Below, in pieces: positions 24,401-32,301 of a stretch of 64,000 bases of DNA. Position 1 is the stretch's first letter; the number at the start of each line of letters is the position of its first letter. The translations under genes were made by a program, and so were the position numbers. Origin of the DNA: Microbacterium psychrotolerans (GTDB taxonomy: Bacteria > Actinomycetota > Actinomycetes > Actinomycetales > Microbacteriaceae); contig NZ_JAVFWO010000005.1 of assembly GCF_031085295.1 (NCBI RefSeq), positions 1-64,000 of the forward strand. The letters are read 5' to 3'. Under the pieces are notes generated by a model. It saw nothing but the letters and a program-made list of their open reading frames with translations. It was not told the origin of the DNA and did not search any database.

Positions 24401-25402
24401 TCAGCGGGCGGAGTCGAGCACCTTGTAGCACCGCGCCAGGCGGTCGAGCCACCAATCTCGGCGGTCGGCGGCGGCCGCGTGCGCGTCCAGGAGCGCCGCA
24501 TCGGGAGTGACCCGACCCACCGCGAGGAAGCCGTCGTGCGGCTTCAGCGGCGGTTCGACCACGTCGGCGGTGAACAGCGACGCCGTCCCGAGGCCGCAGT
24601 CGTAGTCGAGCTCGGGCAGCGCGGCAGCGAGCGCCACTCCCATCGACAGCCCGACCGACGTGTCGAGGGCGCTGGAGACGACGGCCGGGAGCCCTGCCTC
24701 CGCCACGATCTCGAGCGCCCGGCGCACGCCGCCGAGCGGCTGCGCCTTGACGACGAGCAGATCGGCCGCCCCCGCACGAGCCACGGCCAGCGGATCGGCG
24801 GCCTTGCGCACGCTCTCGTCGGCGGCGATCGGAATGCCCATGTATTTCACGCGCCGCCGCAGTTCGGCGAGCTCGTCGACGGTCGCGCACGGCTGCTCGG
24901 CATATTCGAGGTCGAACTCTGCGAGGGCGTGCAGCGCGCGCTCGGCCTCGTCCACGTTCCAGGCGCCGTTGGCGTCGATGCGCACGCGCCCCTCCGGGCC
25001 CATGGCCTCGCGGACCGCCCGCACGCGGGCGACGTCGTCGGCGAGCACCTGACCGGCCTCGGCGACCTTGATCTTCGCCGTCCGGCAGCCGTCGAATCGC
25101 GCCAGCACGGCGGGGACGGATGCCGCAGCCACGGCCGGCACGGTGGCGTTGACGCCGATGCTCCCGCGGCGGGCCTCGGGCCGCGGCATCCGCGAGTCCT
25201 CGATGGCTGCGGCGAGCCACGTCGATGCCTCTGCGTCGTCGTACTCCGGGAACGGCGAGAACTCGGCCCAGCCTTCGGGTCCCTCGAACAGGAGGGCTTC
25301 GCGCACGTCGATGCCGCGGAACCTGGTCGCCAGGTGCAGGGCGACGACGCGCGCCGTCGCCAGGACGTCGTCGAGCGGGGGGAGCGCGTGCGGGATCGTC
25401 AC
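24401..25402 (-). CDS. menC: o-succinylbenzoate synthase MenC
   Basis: A 333-residue enolase-superfamily enzyme dehydrating SHCHC to o-succinylbenzoate in menaquinone synthesis. Catalytic residues are present: the KxK pair Lys110-Lys112 (TAKIKVAE), metal ligands Asp143 (RIDANG), Glu169 (EYAEQP) and Asp195 (IAADES), and base Lys219 (LVVKAQPLGG). GTG 25402 is the start because the ATG just upstream runs into a stop. A CAGGAT box six bases before it suggests a leaderless transcript. It stands apart from the other men genes, which begin at 36156. Confidence 0.93.
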   Translation of the reverse strand: MTIPHALPPLDDVLATARVVALHLATRFRGIDVREALLFEGPEGWAEFSPFPEYDDAEASTWLAAAIEDSRMPRPEARRGSIGVNATVPAVAAASVPAVLARFDGCRTAKIKVAEAGQVLADDVARVRAVREAMGPEGRVRIDANGAWNVDEAERALHALAEFDLEYAEQPCATVDELAELRRRVKYMGIPIAADESVRKAADPLAVARAGAADLLVVKAQPLGGVRRALEIVAEAGLPAVVSSALDTSVGLSMGVALAAALPELDYDCGLGTASLFTADVVEPPLKPHDGFLAVGRVTPDAALLDAHAAAADRRDWWLDRLARCYKVLDSAR

Positions 25403-25427
25403 CGCTTCATCCTGCCCTGTCGGCGGA

Positions 25428-25592
25428 TCAGAATTGCCCCGCCTCGAAGCGCTGGTTGCGCAACTCGAGCTGAGCGCTCACGCGAGCGTCGTAGTAGTGC
25501 GACGCCTGCGCGTTGCGGTGTTCCTCGTAGGTCACGGGCTTTCCGAGAATCGCCCACTTCAGTCGGATCCAGCGGCTGGGCTTCTCTGACAT
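25428..25592 (-). CDS. small uncharacterised protein, 54 residues
   Basis: A short gene upstream of menC on the same strand. ATG 25592 is preceded by GAGAGAGGG. The product starts MSEKPSRWIRLKWAILGKPV and has a basic, Trp-containing N-terminus, then a charged stretch with HYYDARVSAQLELRNQRF predicted to be helical. Codon choice fits the surrounding genes. I do not recognise a family. The basic amphipathic start might let it sit on the membrane. It may be co-transcribed with menC, 25 bp downstream. Confidence 0.65.
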   Translation of the reverse strand: MSEKPSRWIRLKWAILGKPVTYEEHRNAQASHYYDARVSAQLELRNQRFEAGQF

Positions 25593-25653
25593 GGCCGGCC
25601 CTCTCTCGCGTTCCGGTCAGCATGACAGGTTGGTGTCCGACTTTAAAGTGTCA

Positions 25654-25690
25654 TTGACGATAGTGTGTGACACACAGTATGGTGTGAGGT
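25654..25690 (+). promoter_or_regulatory. promoter and operator of padR-like gene
   Basis: TTGACG (25654-25659) and TATGGT (25678-25683) are spaced 18 bp apart. The -10 box ends seven bases before ATG 25691, implying a leaderless transcript. Between the boxes is the inverted repeat TGTGTG-A-CACACA (25664-25676), a likely PadR autoregulatory operator that would block polymerase. Confidence 0.6.
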
Positions 25691-26035
25691 ATGAGCGAAA
25701 CCGAGATCCTCGAGACGCACCTGCAGGAGCTGCGGCGCGGCACCGTCGTGCTCGCCTGTCTGCGCCTGCTCGTCCACCCGGGGTACGGGTACGGACTGCT
25801 CGAAGAGCTGGGGGAGCGCGGCTTCCCCACCGATGCGAACACGCTCTACCCGTTGCTGCGACGCCTCGAGAAGCAGGGGTTCCTCACCAGCGAGTGGAAC
25901 ACCGACGAGTCGCGGCCGCGCAAGTTCTACCGCACCAGCGCCGCGGGCTCACGGCTCGCGGCATCCCTCACCGACGACTTCCGCGCGATCGCCGCAGCGA
26001 TCGACGACCTTCCCACCCCCGACGTCCCGCACTGA
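25691..26035 (+). CDS. PadR family transcriptional regulator
   Basis: A 114-residue PadR-type winged-helix regulator. GYGYGLLEELGERGF and TLYPLLRRLEKQGFL form the DNA-binding helices, with a beta-wing at ESRPRKFYRTSAAGS and a C-terminal dimer helix. It lies 29 bp upstream of a HAAS-domain membrane protein, a pairing repeated at 51178-52427. It likely represses its own operon through the TGTGTG-A-CACACA site. Confidence 0.9.
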   Translation: MSETEILETHLQELRRGTVVLACLRLLVHPGYGYGLLEELGERGFPTDANTLYPLLRRLEKQGFLTSEWNTDESRPRKFYRTSAAGSRLAASLTDDFRAIAAAIDDLPTPDVPH

Positions 26036-26064
26036 CCCACGATCCGCAACTGAGGAGAACCGAC

Positions 26065-27018
26065 ATGACAACCGCGACGCTCACCGACCGTTACGTCGAC
26101 GCCGCGATGCGCACCGTGCCCGAGGCGCAGCGCGACGACCTGGCCGCCGAGCTGCGCGGCTCGATCGACGACCAGATCGAGGCGCGCCTCGCCGAGGGGC
26201 AGGACCACACGTCCGCCGAACGCGCCGTCCTGACCGACCTCGGCGATCCTGACAAGCTCGCCGCCCAGTACACCGACCGGCCGCTGTGGCTCGTCGGCCC
26301 GCGCTACTTCCTCGACTGGTGGCGGCTGCTCAAACTGCTGCTCTGGATCGTCCCGGTGTGCGCCGCCTTCGGCGTCTCGCTCGCCATGGTGCTCAACGGC
26401 GCCACGTTCGGCGAGATCGTCGGGGCCATCGTGCCGCTGCTCATCTCGGTGGTCGTGCACATCGCGTTCTGGACCACCCTCGTGTTCGTGGTGCTGGAGC
26501 GTAGCGGGCACGAGACGATGACGAGCGGACCCTGGACGCCCGATCAGCTGCCCGAACCGCGCCAGCGCGGCGCCGGACTCGGCGACATGGTCGCCTCGCT
26601 CGCATTCCTCGCGATCATGGCCGGCGTCGTGCTGTGGGACCACTTCGTCGGACTGGTGCCCACGCAGCCCGGGCTGCCGTTCCTCGACCCGGGGCTGTGG
26701 CCGTGGTGGATCATCGGACTGTTCGTGCTGATGGCACTCGAAGCGGTGCTCGCCGTCGTCGTGTACGCCGTCGGCCGCTGGACTCCGGCGCTCGCCGTGG
26801 CCAACGGCATCCTGAATCTCATCGTCGCGGTTCCGGCGCTGTGGCTGCTGTTCGAGGGCCGGCTGATCAACCCGGAGTTCTTCCCGTCGATCATCGCCGA
26901 CGACGGCGCGAAGGTCGGTGTGATCGTCAACGTGGTGTTCGGATTCGTCATCGCCGGCATCGCGATCTGGGACACGGTGGATGCCGCGATGAAGGCCGCG
27001 CGGGCGCGCCGAGGCTGA
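26065..27018 (+). CDS. HAAS-domain (permease prefix) membrane protein
   Basis: A 317-residue protein. The N-terminal cytoplasmic helical domain of about 75 residues (with LAAELRGSIDDQIEARLAEG and LTDLGDPDKLAAQY) matches the HAAS/permease-prefix domain usually encoded next to PadR regulators. About six membrane helices follow. TGAGGAG precedes ATG 26065. The membrane part has no assigned activity. HAAS domains are thought to help control membrane or export systems; no transporter gene follows directly here, unlike at 51528. Confidence 0.82.
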   Translation: MTTATLTDRYVDAAMRTVPEAQRDDLAAELRGSIDDQIEARLAEGQDHTSAERAVLTDLGDPDKLAAQYTDRPLWLVGPRYFLDWWRLLKLLLWIVPVCAAFGVSLAMVLNGATFGEIVGAIVPLLISVVVHIAFWTTLVFVVLERSGHETMTSGPWTPDQLPEPRQRGAGLGDMVASLAFLAIMAGVVLWDHFVGLVPTQPGLPFLDPGLWPWWIIGLFVLMALEAVLAVVVYAVGRWTPALAVANGILNLIVAVPALWLLFEGRLINPEFFPSIIADDGAKVGVIVNVVFGFVIAGIAIWDTVDAAMKAARARRG

Positions 27019-27045
27019 GGCCGGCGTCCTCGACGGAGGAGGATC

Positions 27046-27107
27046 GCCGAGATGAGGACGCGCGGGTCACGGCGCGACCTCATCTCGGCAACCCTCGTCG
27101 AACGAGG
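27046..27107. repeat. two inverted repeats in HAAS/LLM intergenic space
   Basis: GCCGAGATGAGG (27046-27057) pairs perfectly with CCTCATCTCGGC (27078-27089) around 20 nt. CCTCGT (27093-27098) then pairs with ACGAGG (27102-27107). Together they sit 28-89 bp after the HAAS gene stop and just before the LLM promoter. The likely role is termination or a structured RNA end. Confidence 0.6.
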
Positions 27108-27128
27108 ATCACCCCCTCGCGGCGGCCC

Positions 27129-27140
27129 TAGTCTTTTTTC
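27129..27140 (+). promoter_or_regulatory. leaderless -10 box TAGTCT for LLM oxidoreductase
   Basis: TAGTCT (27129-27134) ends six bases before ATG 27141, and the gap is TTTTTC. This is the common leaderless layout of the window. Confidence 0.55.
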
Positions 27141-27938
27141 ATGCCCCTCCTCGATACTCCTGTGCGCCTCGGCGTGCAGCTGCAGCCCCAGCACGCCCCG
27201 TACTCCGCGTTCCGCGACGCCGTCCTGCGTCTCGAGGAGATGGGCGTCGACGTCCTCTTCAACTGGGACCACTTCTTCCCGCTGTCGGGCGACCCCGACG
27301 GCCTGCACTTCGAGTCGTGGACCATGCTCGCCGCCTGGGCCGAGCAGACCGAGCGCGTCGAGTTCGGGGCACTGGTCAACTGCAACAGCTACCGCAACCC
27401 CGATCTGCAGGCCGACATGGCCCGCACCGTCGACCACATCTCGGCGAAGGACGGCGTCGGCCGCTTCATCTTCGCGACGGGCTCGGGCTGGTTCGCCCGC
27501 GACTACGAGGAGTACGGCTACGACTTCGGCACCGCCGGCTCGCGGCTCGACGACCTCGCCTCGGGCCTCGAGCGCATCGAGGCGCGCTGGGAGAAGCTCA
27601 ACCCGGCGCCCACGCGCGAGATCCCGGTGATGATCGGCGGCAAGGGTGAGCAGAAGACGCTGCGCCTCGTCGCCCGGCACGCCGACATCTGGCACAGCTT
27701 CGTGCGCCCCGACGAGCTGCCGCACAAGCTCGACGTCATCGAGCGCTGGGCCGAGCGCGAGGAGCGCGACACGTCCGGCCTCGTGATCTCCAACGAGCTG
27801 CATCAGCGCGGCGAGGGCTTCGCCGACGAGCTGTACGACGCCGGCGTGCGCCTGTTCACGCTCGGTTTCCAGGGCCCCGACTGGGACTACGACCTCATCC
27901 GGTCGTGGCTGCGCTGGCGCGACTCGAAGAACGCCTGA
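27141..27938 (+). CDS. LLM class F420-dependent oxidoreductase
   Basis: A 265-residue luciferase-like TIM-barrel protein, probably using F420 or FMN. It is somewhat short for the family. Motifs include VDVLFNWDHFFPLSGDPDG near residues 37-55, the cofactor-region EFGALVNCNSYRNPDL, and IPVMIGGKGEQKTLRLVARHA near residues 155-174, which is typical of actinobacterial F420-dependent members. The substrate is unknown. It is monocistronic, bounded by inverted repeats on both sides. Confidence 0.88.
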   Translation: MPLLDTPVRLGVQLQPQHAPYSAFRDAVLRLEEMGVDVLFNWDHFFPLSGDPDGLHFESWTMLAAWAEQTERVEFGALVNCNSYRNPDLQADMARTVDHISAKDGVGRFIFATGSGWFARDYEEYGYDFGTAGSRLDDLASGLERIEARWEKLNPAPTREIPVMIGGKGEQKTLRLVARHADIWHSFVRPDELPHKLDVIERWAEREERDTSGLVISNELHQRGEGFADELYDAGVRLFTLGFQGPDWDYDLIRSWLRWRDSKNA

Positions 27939-27981
27939 CGCGCGGCGGTCCGCCCGCCCCGTTTCGCACCCGGCGTCCACC

Positions 27982-28054
27982 CCGCGAGAGTACATCTGGT
28001 CGCCGAGAGGCAGGCAACCGCCCGACCTCTCGTCCGCCAGTTGTACTCTCGCGG
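27982..28054. repeat. long imperfect inverted repeat (73 bp)
   Basis: Arms CCGCGAGAGTACA (27982-27994) and TGTACTCTCGCGG (28042-28054) are perfect. Inside them TCTGG pairs with CCAG and CGAGAGG with CCTCTCG, making a long cruciform-capable hairpin. It follows the LLM gene. It may be a terminator or a dispersed palindromic element. Confidence 0.75.
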
Positions 28055-28093
28055 ACGGGTGGGAGCGGCACTCGCGGACGGGTGGGAGCGGCA
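28048..28093. repeat. perfect 23-bp tandem duplication
   Basis: A 23-bp unit beginning CTCGCGGACGGG occurs at 28048-28070 and again at 28071-28093 without change. It starts inside the right arm of the 73-bp inverted repeat, 49 bp before the metH start codon. It is probably a replication-slippage product at the hairpin base. Confidence 0.85.
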
Positions 28094-28129
28094 TCCGTCA
28101 CGAACCGGGACACTCCCGAGCCGCGCGAC

Positions 28130-28141
28130 TAAAATCACGGG
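28130..28141 (+). promoter_or_regulatory. leaderless -10 box TAAAAT for metH
   Basis: TAAAAT (28130-28135) ends six bases before GTG 28142, so the metH mRNA should have no 5' leader. This leaves no room for a cobalamin riboswitch. Confidence 0.6.
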
Positions 28142-31100
28142 GTGACCGCTGCCTCGACCGCACCCCGCTTCGCCCTCGACATCGACGGCGTGCCGCGGCC
28201 CGAGCGTTCGCAGCGGCTGCTGGAAGGCGTGCGCGAGCGCGTCGTGATCGCCGACGGGGCGATGGGCACGATGCTGCAGCGCTACGACCTCTCGATCGAC
28301 GGCGACTTCCAGGGACTAGAGGGCTGCAACGAGATCCTCAACGTCTCGCGCCCCGACGTCGTCGCGGCGATCCATGACGCCTACCTCGAGGTCGGCGTGG
28401 ACGCGGTCGAGACCAACACGTTCGGCGCGAACTGGTCGAACCTCGGCGACTACGGCATCGACGACCGGATCACCGAGCTCGCCGCCGCGGGGGCGCGCAT
28501 CGCGCGCGAGCGGGTCGAGGCGGCCGAGGCCGCCGACGGCCGCGTGCGCTGGGTGCTCGGCTCTATGGGACCGGGCACGAAGCTGCCGAGCCTCGGTCAC
28601 ACGACGTACGACAACCTGAAGCAGACCTTCGCGCTGCAGGCCGAAGGGCTCATCGACGGCGGCGCCGACGCGTTCCTCGTCGAGACCTCGCAGGACCTGC
28701 TGCAGACCAAGGCCGCCATCAACGGCTGCCGCCAGGCGATCGTGAGCCGCGGCATCCGCCTGCCGATCTTCGTCGAGGTGACGGTCGAGACCACCGGCAC
28801 CATGCTCATGGGATCCGAGATCGGGGCGGCGCTCACCGCGATCGAGCCGCTCGGCGTCGACGCGATCGGCTTGAACTGCGCCACCGGACCCACGGAGATG
28901 AGCGAGCACCTGCGGCACCTGTCGAAGCACGCCACCGTACCGGTCGCGTGCATGCCGAACGCGGGGCTTCCGGTGCTCGGGGCGAACGGCGCGCACTACC
29001 CGCTCTCGCCCGGCGAGCTCGCGACGGCGCACGAGCAGTTCGTGCGCGAGTTCGGGCTGGGCCTCGTCGGCGGATGCTGCGGCACGACTCCCGAGCACCT
29101 GGCCGCGGTCGTCGAGCGGCTGAGCCCCTTCCGCCAGGGCGAGGGACGCGACGAGGTGCGGTCCCTGAGCCTGTCGAGTGGCCCGGAGGAGGACCCCGGC
29201 GTCGCGTCGCTGTACCAGCACGTCTCGTTCCAGCAGGACGCGTCGTATCTCGCGATCGGCGAGCGGACCAACGCGAACGGCTCGAAGGCGTTCCGCGAGG
29301 CCATGCTCGAGGAGCGGTGGGACGACTGCGTCGAGATCGCCCGCGATCAGATCCGTGTGGGCGCGCACCTGCTCGACGTCTGCACCGACTACGTCGGGCG
29401 CGACGGCGCCGCCGACATGCGCGAGGTCGTGTCGCGTCTGGCGAGCGCCTCGACGCTGCCGCTCGTCGTCGACTCGACCGAGCCGGCGGTCATCGCCGCG
29501 GGGCTCGAGCTGATCGGCGGACGCCCGGTCGTGAACTCCGTGAACTACGAGGACGGCGCCGGCCCCACCTCGCGCTTCGGCCGCATCATGCCGCTCGTGA
29601 AAGAGCACGGCACCGCGGTCGTGGCGCTGACGATCGACGAGCGTGGCCAGGCCCGGACGACCGAGGGCAAGGTGCAGATCGCGACGCGCCTCATCGACGA
29701 GCTCGTCGGCGAGTGGGGCCTGCGTGTCAGCGACATCATCGTCGACTGCCTGACGTTCCCCATCGCGACCGGCCAGGAGGAGACGCGCCGCGACGCCATC
29801 GAGACCATCGAGGCGATCCGGCAGATCACGGCGAAGTACCCCGGTATCAACACCACGCTGGGCGTCTCGAACGTGTCGTTCGGGCTCAACCCGGCCGCAC
29901 GCAGCGTGCTGAACTCGGCGTTCCTCCACGAGGCCGTCGAGGCCGGGCTCACGTCGGGCATCATCGACGCGGCGAAGATCGTGCCGCTCGCGTCGATCTC
30001 CGACGAGCAGCGCAAGGTCGCCCTCGACCTGGTGTGGGATCGCCGCGAGTACGACGCCGACGGCAACGTCACGTACGACCCCCTGGCACGCATGCTGGAC
30101 CTCTTCGCCGGGGTCGACACCGCGGCGCTGCGCAACCAGCGCGCCGCCGAGCTCGCCGCGCTGCCGGTCGGAGAGCGCCTCGAGCGCCGCATCATCGACG
30201 GCGAGGGGAAGGGCCTCGAGGCCGATCTCGACCTGGCTCGGGAGGGCGGGCTGACGCCGCTCCAGATCATCAACGACCACCTGCTCGAGGGCATGAAGAT
30301 CGTCGGCGAACGGTTCGGCGCGGGCGAGATGCAGCTGCCGTTCGTGCTGCAGTCCGCCGAGGTCATGAAGACCGCGGTCGCGCTGCTCGAACCGCACATG
30401 GAGAAGTCGGATGCCTCCGGCAAGGGCCGCATCGTGCTGGCCACGGTCCGCGGCGACGTGCACGACATCGGCAAGAACCTCGTCGACATCATCCTCACCA
30501 ACAACGGGTACGACGTCGTGAACCTCGGCATCAAGCAGCCGATCGCCGACATCATCGCCGCGGCCGAGGAGCACGACGCCGACGTCATCGGCATGTCTGG
30601 CCTGCTCGTGAAGTCGACGGTCGTCATGAAGGAGAACCTCGAGGAGCTCCGCTCCCGAGGGCTCGGCACGAAGTGGCCGGTGATCCTCGGCGGTGCGGCG
30701 CTCACCCGCGCCTACGTCGAGGACGACCTGGCCTCGCTGTTCGACGGCGAGGTCCGTTACGCCCGCGATGCGTTCGAGGGCCTGGCGCTCATGGAGCCGC
30801 TCGTGAAGATCGCCCGCGGCGCCGATCCGGCCTCGGTCGGACTCCCGGCGTTGAAGAAGCGCCGGCACGCGGCCGGCTCGAAGCTCACGCTCACCGAACC
30901 CGAGGCGATGCCGACGCGCTCGGATGTGGCATCCGACAATCCGGTGCCGGCGCCGCCGTTCTGGGGCACCCGTATCGTCCGCGGCATCGCACTGCACGAC
31001 TACGCCGCGTTCCTCGACGAGCGCGCGACGTTCATGGGCCAGTGGGGTCTGAAGCCCGGGCGAGGCGAGGACGGCGCGTCGTACGAGCAGCTCGTCGACA

Positions 31101-31804
31101 CCGAGGGACGGCCGCGGCTGCGCTACTGGCTCGACCGCATCCTCGGCGAGGGCATGCTCGACGCCTCCGTCGCGTACGGCTACTTCCCCGTCGTGTCGGA
31201 GGGCAACGACGTCGTCGTGCTGCACCACGGCGACGATGCGTCCGGCGTGCTGGGCGCAGCGGGTCTGCTCGCGCCCGACGGCGGCTCCGGCGGCGAGATC
31301 GGCGCCGACCGCCTGCGCTTCCACTTCCCGCGCCAACGCCGCGACCGTCACCTGTGCCTCGCCGACTTCGTCCGCTCGCGCGAGTCGGGCGCCGTCGACG
31401 TGCTGCCCGTGCAGCTCGTGACGGCGGGCGCCCACATCGACTCGGTGACCGCGAAGCTGTTCGCCGAGGACAAGTACCGCGACTACTACGAACTCAACGG
31501 GCTCGTGATGCAGCTGACCGAGGCGCTCGCCGAGTTCTGGCACGCCCGCATCCGCTCCGAGCTCGGCTTCTCGGGGGAGGACCCTGCCGAGACCGCGGGG
31601 CTGTTCAAGCTCGAGTACCGCGGTGCCCGCTTCTCACTCGGCTACCCCGCCTGCCCCGACATGGAGGACCGCCGCAAGGTCGTCGAGCTGCTCCGCCCCG
31701 AGCGCATGGGCGTCGAGCTCAGCGAGGAGCTGCAGCTGCACCCCGAGCAGTCCACCGACGCCTTCGTCTTCCACCACCCCGAGGCGAAGTACTTCTCGGT
31801 CTGA
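28142..31804 (+). CDS. metH: B12-dependent methionine synthase MetH
   Basis: A full-length 1220-residue methionine synthase that moves the methyl group of methyltetrahydrofolate to homocysteine through cobalamin. Domains in order are homocysteine-binding (about 20-330) with zinc ligands in GLNCATGP and GGCCGTTPEH; pterin-binding (about 360-620); cobalamin cap and Rossmann domains (about 660-890) with the DVHDIGKN motif carrying the cobalt-ligating His774; and the C-terminal reactivation domain that binds AdoMet (about 900-1210). GTG 28142 is the start. The gene ends at a bidirectional terminator. A candidate corrinoid ECF importer follows on the other strand. Confidence 0.97.
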   Translation: MTAASTAPRFALDIDGVPRPERSQRLLEGVRERVVIADGAMGTMLQRYDLSIDGDFQGLEGCNEILNVSRPDVVAAIHDAYLEVGVDAVETNTFGANWSNLGDYGIDDRITELAAAGARIARERVEAAEAADGRVRWVLGSMGPGTKLPSLGHTTYDNLKQTFALQAEGLIDGGADAFLVETSQDLLQTKAAINGCRQAIVSRGIRLPIFVEVTVETTGTMLMGSEIGAALTAIEPLGVDAIGLNCATGPTEMSEHLRHLSKHATVPVACMPNAGLPVLGANGAHYPLSPGELATAHEQFVREFGLGLVGGCCGTTPEHLAAVVERLSPFRQGEGRDEVRSLSLSSGPEEDPGVASLYQHVSFQQDASYLAIGERTNANGSKAFREAMLEERWDDCVEIARDQIRVGAHLLDVCTDYVGRDGAADMREVVSRLASASTLPLVVDSTEPAVIAAGLELIGGRPVVNSVNYEDGAGPTSRFGRIMPLVKEHGTAVVALTIDERGQARTTEGKVQIATRLIDELVGEWGLRVSDIIVDCLTFPIATGQEETRRDAIETIEAIRQITAKYPGINTTLGVSNVSFGLNPAARSVLNSAFLHEAVEAGLTSGIIDAAKIVPLASISDEQRKVALDLVWDRREYDADGNVTYDPLARMLDLFAGVDTAALRNQRAAELAALPVGERLERRIIDGEGKGLEADLDLAREGGLTPLQIINDHLLEGMKIVGERFGAGEMQLPFVLQSAEVMKTAVALLEPHMEKSDASGKGRIVLATVRGDVHDIGKNLVDIILTNNGYDVVNLGIKQPIADIIAAAEEHDADVIGMSGLLVKSTVVMKENLEELRSRGLGTKWPVILGGAALTRAYVEDDLASLFDGEVRYARDAFEGLALMEPLVKIARGADPASVGLPALKKRRHAAGSKLTLTEPEAMPTRSDVASDNPVPAPPFWGTRIVRGIALHDYAAFLDERATFMGQWGLKPGRGEDGASYEQLVDTEGRPRLRYWLDRILGEGMLDASVAYGYFPVVSEGNDVVVLHHGDDASGVLGAAGLLAPDGGSGGEIGADRLRFHFPRQRRDRHLCLADFVRSRESGAVDVLPVQLVTAGAHIDSVTAKLFAEDKYRDYYELNGLVMQLTEALAEFWHARIRSELGFSGEDPAETAGLFKLEYRGARFSLGYPACPDMEDRRKVVELLRPERMGVELSEELQLHPEQSTDAFVFHHPEAKYFSV

Positions 31805-31818
31805 GACGTGAAGGAGAT

Positions 31819-31843
31819 CGGATGCCGCGGCCTGCGGCATCCG
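31819..31843. terminator. bidirectional terminator between metH and small membrane protein gene
   Basis: CGGATGCCGC (31819-31828) and GCGGCATCCG (31834-31843) form a perfect 10-bp stem with a 5-nt loop, 15 bp after metH and 4 bp after the convergent minus-strand stop. Confidence 0.7.
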
Positions 31844-31847
31844 TCAG

Positions 31848-32276
31848 TCATTCCGTGGTGATCTCGACGCTGACGTTCGGAGGCGGCGTGGTGTGCACCC
31901 AGAAGGCCGGATCGGCGGTGAAGAAGGTCAGGAGGCCGATGACCGCCGCGAGGAGCGGGAGGGCCCACAATGCGGTGGCGGCGCGCCGGAGCACCCGCGT
32001 GACGACGGTGGTGTCGGTGGCCCGAGACGCTCGACCCAGCGAGACGACGAAGACGACCGCCATCGCGAGCCACACCACCGGCGACGGATCGAGCGTCGCG
32101 GTGTAGCAGCTCGTTGCGGCGTCGGCGACGCTTATGCAACCGCCGCGTGAGCCGCGCGCGAACAGCCCGTAGAGGACCGCCCAGAACAGTCCCCGCTTCG
32201 CGAGCGAGATGATCTCGGGCACGTAGGCGCCGATGGGATTCGTCGGCGTCAGGGTCGAGGGTATCGCTGTGGTCAC
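31848..32276 (-). CDS. small membrane protein downstream of ECF importer
   Basis: A 142-residue protein with four predicted helices (about 22-40, 62-80, 90-110 and 112-125) and a short outer segment with two Cys between the first two helices (RGGCISVADAATSCYTA). GTG 32276 follows AGGAGGA. It lies 25 bp after the ECF gene on the same strand and so is probably the last gene of that operon. I do not recognise the family; it may be unrelated to transport. Confidence 0.7.
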   Translation of the reverse strand: MTTAIPSTLTPTNPIGAYVPEIISLAKRGLFWAVLYGLFARGSRGGCISVADAATSCYTATLDPSPVVWLAMAVVFVVSLGRASRATDTTVVTRVLRRAATALWALPLLAAVIGLLTFFTADPAFWVHTTPPPNVSVEITTE

Positions 32277-32301
32277 GTTGGCTCCTCCTGGCGCGTGAAC
32301 C

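Noticed and set aside
24330-24409. Direct repeat GTCAGCGGGC at 24330 and 24400
   Set aside because: Only 10 bp in a GC-rich stretch, one copy overlaps the menC stop; probably chance.
27939-28141. Cobalamin riboswitch upstream of metH
   Set aside because: The region is a palindromic repeat plus a tandem duplication, a leaderless -10 box sits six bases from the start, and I see no B12-box-like conserved core.
28316-31543. 1075-codon open frame antisense to metH
   Set aside because: Shadow frame; metH on the other strand has every family motif.
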